The notes under the pieces were generated by a model that worked only from the letters and a program-made list of their open reading frames with translations, made no database searches and had not been told where the DNA came from. Below are positions 35,160 through 47,100 of a stretch of 64,000 nt of DNA, piece by piece (positions within the stretch are counted from its first letter, which is position 1; every line of letters begins with the position of its first letter). Source of the DNA: Heterohyrax brucei (lineage: Eukaryota > Chordata > Mammalia > Hyracoidea > Procaviidae); the NCBI GenBank assembly GCA_028571685.1, contig CM053154.1, positions 12,494,001 to 12,558,000 on the forward strand, read 5' to 3'. The position numbers and the translations under genes are program-made.

Positions 35160-38100
35160 CTGTAAGTACAGAAGCGAAAAAGTCAATTTCCCGTGTTGTC
35201 CAGTGTATCAGTACCAATCACTAACAGAAATGAAAACTTGGCTTTTTAAAATGGGGTCTTATTTCTTGAAACCAGTGCACTGCTAACTGATAAACCTGGG
35301 TAACTCAGCTGAATCTGGAACAGGCTGTACAGCAGAAATATTTGAACCATATGTATAATTTTAAAATTTCTAGTAGCCACATTTAAAACAAACAGGTGGA
35401 ATTAATAACATTAGATTTAACCCAGTATATTCAAGATACTACCGTTGCAATACTAGCAAATATTAAAAATGGTACTGAGATAACTTTATATTTCTTTAAA
35501 GTCCTTGATTACAGGACCCTTGAATTCAGACTAGCCACATGGCATGGGCTTCACAGCCACATGTGGCTACTGCTTTGGGCAGCCCAGGTCTCCAGTGTCT
35601 GTGAGCTACCAGCACTAAGGCACCCCTGCTGGGATGGGACCCTGCAGCAGCCCGGCTGAAGCTGCCCAGGCACATTCCAGAGGGGGGGATGGATGGGAGG
35701 GGGTAGGTGTGTGTGGAGGGGAAGCAGCTGGATTCCAGGTCCCTATACTCTTTCCTGTGGGTTCACTGAGTTGACACGGAAAGACGTGAGACAGTCCACA
35801 TAACTCATCCCAGTGTCTGCAGCCCCTCTGCCATCCCTTTCATTACATCTATAAATGAGAAAAAAAAATCTCAGTACTGTTTGCCACAGATGTCCCTGTA
35901 GAAAGTGGTTCTAGAAAGAACTCTGTATTAACATGAGTTTCTTCTGGAGAAACCTGACCCACCACAAGTTGAAGTGCAAAAGAATAAATAGAGTTTCATG
36001 TTTCAGCTGTCTGATGAGGAATAAGCTGAATAGTTCAATGGGGAAATCAGTATGGAGACATGCTGAAAGCTGTGGGGTTCTGGCCAAACTTTCTTTCCCT
36101 ATGGTTTTCTCTGATATAGCCCAGTAGATGAAGAGGCAGCCTGGCCTTCCAAAGACCCCCACCACACGATCATGATCTCATCTTCCCCCTTTACAGCTCT
36201 TTTTAAAGAAAAGAAAAAAGACTTTGGAATAATAATAATCTTTATTCTTGGGGAGAAAACCAAAATACCATACTCACCTTTCAAGTTTTTTTTCAATTAT
36301 AGGCACATCCAGCCCCATGGCTTGCTTGGTGATCTGCAGCATCTCTGCAATGCACTGAAGGGTATCTGAAACCCAATACAGAATGACTGCCACTTTCTCC
36401 AAAACACATTCCAAGAAATTAACACCAGAGTAGAGAACCACATCAACTGCAAGGAAAACTTTGTTCTAGTTCTGTTTTGATAAAAGATTCTACAGTCCTG
36501 ATCAAAAGGGAGAAAATGTAGAACAGTATTTAGATTCTCATGGAATCCAAGCTTTCTGGAGCCACAGAGGTCAGGTGAACCCCTGAAACTTTTACACTGA
36601 GATAATGTGTAACCAAAAATATTCCCTGAAGTCTTCTTAAAATCAAAACAACAGATTAACTAATAAAGAATGTCTACGTTGAGCACTGTGCTCTTTAAGA
36701 ACCATCTCACCTATGGAATCAAAGCAACAATGGCAACTTGAACAGTAAGATAGGAACCTTAGCAGGTAGTGAGGAAGGGGAAGGATTTGGAAAACGCAAA
36801 AACAGACCAAAGCCACTGCTGTCAAGTGAGTTCCAACTCATAATGACCCTACAAGACAGAGCAGAACTGCTCCAATAGAGTTTCCAAGGAGTGCCTGGCA
36901 GATGTGAACTGCCATCCTTTTGTGGTTAGCAGCTGTAGCACTTAACCACTGAGCCACATGGGTTACCCAATTTGGAAAAGGAGGGTGAAAATCGTTGCAG
37001 AACTTAAGAATGTGATCAGTGCTACTGGTTTATGCATGTAGGAATTGTCTAACTGGTGTATGTTCTGCTGCGTATATTCAGAAACAAATGACTTATTAAC
37101 AGCAACTTGGTTCCAGTTCTTGTTTGTCCAGGCACTGTGCTGGGTGCCAAGGCAGCAACAATACACCAGACAGGTCACATTCCGAGCTGCCACTCGGAGA
37201 CAAAGCACATGGTGGGAAAAATCCTGGCGCAAAATGACTCCTTACACAGTCAGACACGTGGAGGATTTCAAAGACATATCAGCTCAAACAATCCCCTGAC
37301 GTTGCTGGGAACCAAGTAACTGTTTTGAAGTCCCCAACCACAAAAATTATTCCCTTGAATCATTTGCTAATGGTACACAATGTCCCCAGTTCCATCTGGA
37401 CTTAAAGCAGATGGTCGTTTACCTTTTCCATCCTCCTCTGGATTGCGCATCACAGCTCTCAGTGTGTGGAAATAGCCACTTGCCTCTTTGCATCTGTAGT
37501 GTAGCCGCATGCAGGAGAACTTGGGCTTCCCAAAGAGCGTGGGCTCAGGACCTGAAGAGCCAGATGAGTGTCAAGTCAGCCTCACTTTCTGTTTGCTTCG
37601 AAGGACCAACACACATTGATCGATTATCTATTTAGCATCTCTTTTTTTTTATGACCTACACCACCACACACAAGATATAAGCTTATCATAACCCTTTGGT
37701 TTGATCAGGCTACAAATAACTTCTTCCATCCCACTTTCTGGATCCTCTGAATGACTTGGATAGAAGACTAAAATTTACCTATTTCTATTTTTTCCAGGTC
37801 TTCAAGACTCAGCCGTTGGTACTGGTTTACTTTATCAACTTCATCATCATAACTAGGGAAAAAGAGGTGTAAAGGGCCGTTACAATCAAGCGCATATTTA
37901 GCTTATCAGCTGAGGTATACATAACAGTGACAAACCACTGTGTAGTTGAAACAGAATCTTCCACAACATAACTCCACTCTGGAGCAAAAAGCTAAACACA
38001 CAAATATCTTAAAAGCCAGATGGAAACAATACCATGTAGAGTTTAATAACTACAAGAAAGTCACCTTACAGGTTTTACAGTAAAAATACCAAGTACAAGG

Positions 38101-41100
38101 CAAGAATAATTTGTTTTATGAAATAAAAATAAACCTAAAAGAAAGGCAATACGCATACACACAATGAAACTATGCTCTGTGAATCATACAGGAAGTATGA
38201 TCCAAAATCAGGAATGAAAAATCCACTGATTCATGCCAACAGACACCTGGGCCATGGGCTAAAGAAATAAGAGCTCACAAAGAACTATTCACTTAGGAGA
38301 AAAAATAATGAAACCCAATTCTAGTAAGTTACAAGGCTGTTAGTGCTTGTATTTTGTTGGGGGCACTGAAAATTGGTCATCTTTCTGGAGATCAATTTGA
38401 CAATAAATCACAGAAGTCATGTAATTCATCATACTCTTAAAAGATAAGCATATGTGCCTGTATTACTGCAAAGACTGCTGCATCATTCATAACAGCAAAA
38501 AACTAAGTAACTCAGTGCCTAACAATGGCAGAACATTTAACTATAGTCATAAAACCAACACATAACTATTACTAATAAAAGTACATGGGTACACCAAAAA
38601 GCTAGGAGACATACAGGGAATAATACTAAATGCTAAAAACAACAACACTGGATGAACCCAGTGATTTCAACTCTAACATTTTCAAGCTAATAAGGATCAA
38701 AGAATTAACAGATAAAAGGTTAGGAGGGTTCAATGAAGTTTCACAAAATAGTACAAGTCTTACATTTTTTTAAGTTTGAAAAAATGACCACATTACAAGC
38801 TTTAAATCAATAAGCCACTTACTAGGCCACGTAGTAGGCAGCGTTAGAAAGCAGTAACAGCACATCCACATCTCTGTGAGTAGCATCAATGAGGCTAAAC
38901 AAACATGACACAAAGAGTTAAATATTTTCGTTTTCATCTTGCATTTCTACCAGGCATAATTCTACGGCACAGCCACTTACTACAAAAGATTGGCCCTGGG
39001 GGAAAAAAAATCAGTAAGTGCAACTTAGATTAAATGTAGCATCATCTATCCATCTGAAAATTTTAGAAGTTTGTAAAATAATAACAGAACTTCCAAAAGG
39101 GGCCGGGGAGGGGCAGGCTGGATGGAAAGGCAGTGGCCGAGGAGGAGGGAGGCCTCAGGGGGCACGGGATGATGGCTGGGGGAGATGGGAAGAGGGAAAA
39201 GATACAGCTGAGGAGGGAGAGGCCACCTAGAAAGTCAGCTGACATTATAGTTACAGTGTTTTCACACATAGAGAATGCATCTTTTCAAAGAATTTTGCAC
39301 AGATAATACGTGCATACATGGGGCAACCCTAAGCTACTTTTGCATTCATCTCGTTCGAGATTTATTTACTTGGCTGAAGGAACAGCTGAACATTTCCATA
39401 TTTTAAGTCTCTTTTGCCATATCTGTATCCATTCTGAAAATCATGTCTCACAAATAGGGTCAGAAATCAAATAACTGCTAAGAACCATTAAAGCAAAACT
39501 ACAACAAAACGAATATCCTTCTGAGATTACTAATAAGGAAAAAGCCAAAGCAGAAAACCCACAAATAATCCACAGATAACACACGCAGAATCTGAACTTC
39601 AGCAAAACCTTTAACATTACTCCAATAACGACAGCCTTTTCACCAAAAGGTAGAAAACAATCTGCATTCTTATCCTAGTCTGTAAATCTCAGTGCAAGAG
39701 CGGACACTGCTGCCTCAGGAGTTCATACCTACTTGCCAGACCTTACCAAAATGCCAGACCCGAGGGCAAAAACCCTACTGTGGACGGAATGTAAACCCAT
39801 CAGCTGCATGGGCATGAGATCAGTGTCGAACGTCCGCAGGAGGAATTCAAGACCTAAGGACCCTCTGCAGCAGCAGCACCTTGTTCCCGAGGAACTCTGC
39901 TCAACACAGCCTTCCTCTGAAAGAGTAAGTTCACTGCAATTTTCCAAGATAACAGACCCCGAAACACAACGAATGGGGGTCATAAGAGGACAGAATCTGG
40001 GAACACACGGATCACCTCTAGATCCTAAATCTGAGCGCGCACTCCATCCGTCCGTGCGCCAAGACCAGCATACATGCAGTGGTCCAGCAGCATCCCGGTG
40101 GTAACGAAGAAGCCCCCCGCCACAGGTAACGGGGTTCCTATGTTGATACTCACGTGCACTCTGCAAACTGTTGCTTGAGCCCGGCCATAAAAACTACGTC
40201 GCAACACAATCTCTTGCTACGAAATAATTAAATTCTACTAATTACAATGTTACTTTCACAAAACTGAGCTTTCTATTGTGGAAAGAATATTTACACCAGT
40301 CAAACACGATCCTCAGTCAAAAACATTAAGTCCCTAACAAAAAGCACAGGGCAGGTTAACAAGGCGGTCGCAAAAGGTCAGCCCCCCTCCCCCCATTTTT
40401 TCCGAAGTCTCAGCTGCAGTGAATGCTGATGCCCCCCTCCCCATCCACCGTTCCCCGTTTAAAGAAAAAAAAAAAAGTTTTTTCTTTTCTTAAAATACGA
40501 ACAGGAAAAGAAAGACAACCCTGTGAGTACTCCCACCCCCCACGCCTGCAGCTCGGAGAAGCTGCTCTACTGGTTTTTGTTTTCCCGCCACTGGGGCAAG
40601 CCTTCCTTCCACACGATGAAGACGAAGATGGCCAGCACCACATGAAGCCCCACCACTGCGACAATGGTCGCGTAGAAGGCGCTGTCTTCGGGGGACATTA
40701 ACATGAGACTTTGGAAAAGAAGTAATTTACATGAAAAATACAGCCCCACGGGAACTTTGACCATAAGTCCTGCAAAAAGGAGGAAAATCTTGAAAGTCAT
40801 CGCCAGCACGCCGTCCGACTTGGGCTCGGCGGGGCGCGGGGCCGAGGGCGGAGGCCTGTGGGAGCGCGGCATCTCGTCAGGGTGTCAGTCAGTCCGTCCG
40901 TCGATGCGTCGAAGCTCTGTCTGAAAACCGCCCGCACCCCGCCTCACTCCTGCAGCGAATGCGGCGAATGCGGCAACCGCGACGCGGCAGCACCAAGCCA
41001 CGCCCAGGGGACGGGGCCCGATTCCGGCCGCCCACTTCCGGCCGCCCACCTCCGGCTGCGGCTGGCGGCCACGGCGCATGCGCGATACCCACTGCGCACC

Positions 41101-44100
41101 CCGCACCGGGTGGGGCCGCGGACCCCAGAAGACACAGGGAGCCTCGCCAAAGTGGCCGCAGCCCAGCACGTGCCAGACCCCCAAGACAGCTCGAGGGGAC
41201 GCGGGCAGGCGGGCAGCCGCAGCAGCGTGGCCGAGCCTGTGCCTGCGCGGAAGCGGGCGGTGAGCCGGCTGCCGCACGCCTGCCGCCGCCCCGCGAGTGG
41301 ACAAGACGGTGGGGACACCTTGGCAGTGTTTGACACACCGGGCTAATAGCTGGCCGGGGGGCGACTGCAGGGGGCACCTTTACGGTCCATCTGATTCCCT
41401 TTCAAATTTAGGATTTCCTCTTTCCCGTCCGTAGCGCCTTGCCGGGAGTTACCTGCCGTGATCCAAGTCAGATTCTCCTGTGGTGACCCGGGACGAGGGT
41501 GGGAGGAGGAAGGGAAGGGACATAAAAAGGTCCAAGAGGTCCCATCTACATGCCAGAGGCTGTGTAAGATAAAGCTGTGTACAGCGTTTGAAAAGATAAG
41601 CACAGGGAAACCCAGCGACGTGCGCGGACGCCGCGGCCCACGGTCTCCAGCGCTGGACAGTTCCCGCGGGGGCGCCGGGAGATTAACCGGCTTCTGCAGC
41701 CGGCGGACTCCGACGCTAACCGGCCTGGTCAGCGGCTACCCCTCTGTGTCACCGCAGTACCAGGGCTCTGGTCTTCTGTACGCAGGCAAGAGGACCGTCA
41801 TGCTCCTTCTCTACCAGATATTTTAAACAGGGCTAGGATGGCAGTGAGGTAAGCGGGGGCACTGGCCTCTGGAGAGCACCAAAAATCTCACCAAGAAGCA
41901 TGTTAATGCCTTATTAAAAGAAAATCAGAATACATTTTTTAAAAAAAAACCATAATGAACGAACTATCAAAAACTTAAATAGACACAGAATCTGACCCTG
42001 CACTGTGTACTCCTCACTTACCTCACCCTAATCCCTGCCAGTTAGTTAGAAAAACTTTAAACAACATGCAGCCAAACTCAACAACAAAAGCACAGCTCAA
42101 ATTTAAAAACAGGCAAAGGATTGGAATAGATACTTTTCCAAAGAAGAGAGACAACTGGCCAACAAGCACAGAAAAAGACACTCAGTATCATTTGTCATTA
42201 CCCAAACACCCAAACCCACTGCTGCCAATTTCAACCCACGCTGACCCTACAGGACAGAGGAGAACTACCCCATAGGGTTTCTCAGGAGGTGGTGGATTCA
42301 AACTGCTGACCTTTTTAGCAGCTGCAGCTCTTAAGCACTATGCCACCAGGGCTCTAAATCACAAGGACATACTACTTTTGATCTACCAGGATTGCTGGCT
42401 ACAATACAAAAACCAGAAAACAACCAGCACTGAAGGGATGTGGTGAACCTAGACCTGGACCCCTCAGACACTGCTGATGGAAGTGACCAGTAGTGCAGCT
42501 GCTATGGAAAATAGCCAGGCAGTGTCTCAACAGGTTAAACCAGGCCTTCAAACTGGTTTGAACTGGTTCAGTCATATGCAGTAAAACTGGAATGGACCCA
42601 GATTTACCCAAGTTTTAAAAATTTGAGTGAAACAGACCAATAACAGGAATAGAAAATTACAAGTGGAAGCCCTGGAACGTGCGACTCAGAAGAGGCGTGG
42701 AGGCTGATGCGGGAGACTGGATTATTGCCAGGACTCACCAAGAGCAAAACACATTCACCTCTATTGCTAGCTCTGCCAGTCGAGAGATTTGGTTGCTAGG
42801 CAACATGCACGCAGCCCTTGTTTTCTAATAGGGAGATTACATTTCTAGCAGGGTTTCAACCAGTAACTTTCTCCATTCCAGGTACTGTTCAGGTTCACCC
42901 ACATTTTAAAAATGTGACTCCATTCAAGGTGTACTTCATCAGCCGAGACTAAATTGGGCAGAACTGGTTTGAAGTCCTGGGCTAACGGCAGAATCACCAT
43001 AGTACCAGCAATTCTACTCCTACAGAAATGAAAAGCCACATAAAAACTTGCACCCAAGTGTTCCCAGCAGCATTATGCATGTTGCCAAAAAGTGGAAACA
43101 ACCAAAATGTCCATAAATGAATGAACAGAGAGCACAATGTGGCACAGCCATCTAATGGAATATTATTCAGCCATAAAAATGCACGAAGTACACTGATGTA
43201 TGCCACAACATACACGAAGCCTGAAAACACTGTGCGAAGAAAGAAGCCTGTCAGAAAAGATTACATATATGACTGAATATGGAATGTCTAGAATAGCCAG
43301 CCAAGTGCCGTCGAGTTGGATCCGACTCATGGCGTCCCCAGGGGCCAGGAATTCCATAAAGACAGAGACTACAATATCATATGGGAATGTGCTCAAATGG
43401 AACCCACACACGGATCAAGTGGCAGTCATTTGAAAAGAACGAGGAGATGCAGTGTCCTTTAAAATTGGAAAATATGTGCAGCAGGGTGGTAATCTGTAAG
43501 CTAGACAAGTAGTCCTTGAAGCTAGACTATAGGAAGAACACAGCATCAGGGCTGAAGGAAGACACATTAATAACCTGTGACATGTAGATGACACAACCTT
43601 GCCTGCTGAAAGCAGAGGTGACTAGATGCACTTACTGGTGAAGATCAGAGACTAACACAATGGGGTGAAGTCCATATGAAACTGTGCACTACAAATCAGA
43701 AAGTAAACACAAGTAAACCTGTGTGTCCCTTGCTCACCGGTTAATCTGCTCCTGCCTTTTATTCACTTTAACACATGTAAAAACTACCTTGCATTTAATC
43801 GTACTTTCATGCTTATTCTATGCCCTTTTATTAAAACCACAACGTGCAAAAACAAGAAAAAAAATCTAAGTAGTCTGTTTTATTCTCAGAGGTTGGTCTA
43901 CAATTTTCTGAAGTGTTTCTGATTCATTATATTAAATCTTGTAATCTTAGATTTCAGTATAAACCCAAGCCTTCAATCTAGAGGATAAATTTAGATTCTG
44001 CTGCTGACTGCTTTTTTGAAGGACCAATTGAAACAGAATAATTTTTGGTTAAAAAATTGTTATGTACCAGTGGCCTCTTTTAGTCACTTAAAGGCTAGGA

Positions 44101-47100
44101 CCACGTGACAACCAGGAGAGGTCCCAGCATTGTCATGCACACCCTGCTGTTCTCAGTGATGACTATTAACATACCTCCCCTAGAATCTGGGTGGGGTGAA
44201 GGTGGAGAACATGCTCCAGCAACAGGCTGCAATATGCCATTCTACAGTTTTTAAATTCAATTGCATGACAAGGTTATTTACCATGAGCAGAGTTCTTCTG
44301 TGCCCCCTCAACGATGTGCTCCCTGACTGCGCCCGAGGAGCAGTGCTGTATGTGCCAACTGCCACGCACTGTGCTGCATGCCCACAGCTCTATGGACAGC
44401 CACCACGGCCAGTGATGAAACCTGACAGCAGCAGAAGCTACCCATGTTACCCGCCTCACCTGGGGTCACAGTCAATCAGGGCCCAGCCCCCGTGGAACTT
44501 CTCTTCCTCTGGCAGCAGTAACTTCATGTAGCTCTGTAAGAGCTGGCTAATCAGCTCCTGGTGGCTTCTCTGGTTTTCCTTATGCAAAGCTTCATGTTCT
44601 TTCTCCTTGGTAAAGATGGAATACAGGTCTTCCGTGACAGGAATGCCTTGCATCAAATCTAAGATGCAAATGTTAATATCTATGATTATCTTAGTTTACT
44701 AATACATTTATGCAAAACAGAAAAGAACTAACACCTAAAACTATAAAATTCTCAGAAGATAGGTATAAATCTTCATGACCTTAGGTTAGGCATAGTTTTT
44801 TATCATACAACACCAAAACCAAAAGCAACAAAAGAAAAACAGATAAACTGGACAGCTCCCACCTGGTGGGGCACATGGCTCAAATCTTGGCAAGTGATCA
44901 TAATCCCAGTGATGCAAAGTTACACGGGCCAATGAGACTAGACAGGGGTTCTGAGAAAGAAGATCTGTCAGACCCTGGATTGCTATGAGCTGGAATCAAC
45001 TTGATGGCAAGGGGTTTGAGTTTCAGGGTTCTGGTCCTACAGAGGGGGCTGTGGTGGCCCAGTAGTTAAAGGGCTCAGCTGCTGAAGAACACGCACCAGC
45101 CACTCCCTGTAAATCGTATGGGGCAGTTCTACTCCATCCTGTATGATTGCTGTGAGTCAGAACCTACGCAATGGTTCTACAAGGGAAAGCAATAAACCCA
45201 GATTGTTAGGAGCTTGGTATCGTTCAACCTTCAAGACAGCTAGCTAGTGTCAGAATTAGAATGAAGCAGACACTAGGGATGGCAAAACCGAGAGAGAACA
45301 TCAGTTATATAACTGAGTCACTAGATCAACCAATGGAAATATGTTACTTGTTTTTCCTTGAATAAACAGCTAAAAATCCAATTTTTCAGTCATAGCATAG
45401 CTACTTCATATGTAAGCGATGTTTATGCTTCACAGCACGTGAACACCAAACGCACTGCCATCAGGTCAGTTCTGACCCACAGCGACTCTCCGAGAACAGA
45501 GGAGAGCTGCCCTACAGGGTTCCACGGCCGCGATCCTCCCGGCAGCAGACTGCTCCATCTTTTTCCCTTGGAGTGGCTGGTCAGTTTGAACTACCAATCT
45601 TTCAGTTAGGAGCAAGCACTTAACCACTGCACCACCGGGACTCCTTTTCTTCGGGGCTTTGAACTGCTTAGTTCCAATTAAAGTCTCTGACAATTTGGCA
45701 TTTCCACTCCCACTCCAAAAAACAATAACCAAAAAAACTCTACACACTGCCACTGAGTCAATTCTGACTCACAGCAACCTTGTAAGACAGAGTAAAACTG
45801 CCCACAGAGTTTCCAAGAAGTGCCGGTGGATTCGATCTTCAGGCTTTTTGGTTAGCAACCAGCACTTAACCACTACACCACCAGGGTTTCCATTTCCACC
45901 CCAGATATCCCAAATCAGAATCTAAAAGTTAACAAGATCCCCAGGTGATTCTTTTGCATAACTTCCCGGGAGCTTCCTAGAAATGCAAATTCTCAGCATC
46001 AAACTTGTTAGAAATACAAACTCTCAGCCATGGCTTCAACGGGAACAAACAAGCTCGAACACCTGCTTTTCTTTATACCAAACGTGCGAAGTACCTAACT
46101 GGTTTGTGGCTCGGCCTACCATTTCATGTGTGCTTGCTACATGATTGAGTTTAACAGTAGGATTTAAGAGAGTCTCAGGGACCACAGGTTAGGTGTTATA
46201 TTTGGCTGTAACTGAGAATATTATGCATTTACTGTAATTCTCTGCAATAACACCATCATGAAAATGAAAAACAAGCCGAGGGCTTGATTCTACTGAGTAA
46301 CCTACCCTTCATTTCCTCATCTAAAAACTGATAGGAGTTGGTCAGGATAAATTCTACAGCTGGACATTCAACCACGCATACAGACTAGCCTGGTATATTC
46401 AATCCGAGTCAGAACACACGATAAACAGCACAAGGAAATTCTCTCCTTACATCTTTCAGCTGTAAATACTGGAAAACACGAGGAATATGAGTTTTCAGTT
46501 GATGAGGTCTTAGGATACCTTATCCCACATTCCAGAAGCCTTGATACTACTTTTACTGACAAATCTTTAATAGGCATTTTGTTGCTTCAGCCTAAAAAAT
46601 TTCTCAATCTCAAATCTTGTAAACATTTGAATTTATTATGATGCTCACTATACAAACACAAGTATGTTACAAAGCATATGAGTTATGTTAATAAAGTTGG
46701 TTTCTGTAAAATGTTAGTCACAGAAAAAAATAACCAAGTTTAAGGAAATAAAAGCATTTCTGCTTCTTACCTATGACGGCTTGCCTATAAGCATCCTTAA
46801 ATCGATTCAGGTAATACCTGTTTGCTGAGTTAACTCCATCTTTCATTACTCCAGCCAACTTCCTCTCTCCTGTCCTTGTAAAGTCACCCTGTAAAGAAAA
46901 TGTCATTCTGACCATTTATTCAAACACAAGAATGTTCCCAAATCAATCACAGGCTTTCACTTCAGGACTAGAATTCTATAGGCTACCAAGAACTTCCAAA
47001 ATTTCCAAGTGCTGTTGCCGTCAGGTGCCGTCGAGTCAGTTCTGACTCATGGGAACCCTATGGACCCAGAAGGAAACGCGTCCAGTCCTGTGGCGTGCCC

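Larger units (their letters stand above)
40780..41760. promoter_or_regulatory. CpG island at the VMA21-like retrogene, putative INPP5F_V2 promoter and germline DMR
   Basis: CpG is dense from about 40800 to 41330 and again from 41610 to 41760, while the rest of the window is CpG-poor. The island covers the start of the VMA21-like frame and extends upstream of it on the - strand, where a promoter should lie. There is no clear TATA box. The equivalent mouse and human island is reported to be maternally methylated; that state is inferred here, not visible. Confidence 0.85.

Noticed and set aside
39729..40166. 145- and 123-codon frames on opposite strands
   Set aside because: No similarity recognised, no splice or Kozak support, and mutual overlap. 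Probably chance frames in moderately GC-rich intron.
40567..40872. Calling this frame the true VMA21 gene
   Set aside because: VMA21 has introns and lies on the X in placental mammals; here the frame is intronless, divergent and inside INPP5F.
40885..41377. Long overlapping open frames on both strands in the CpG island
   Set aside because: GC-rich sequence has few stop codons. The translations are Pro/Arg/Ala-rich with no domain and overlap one another in several frames.
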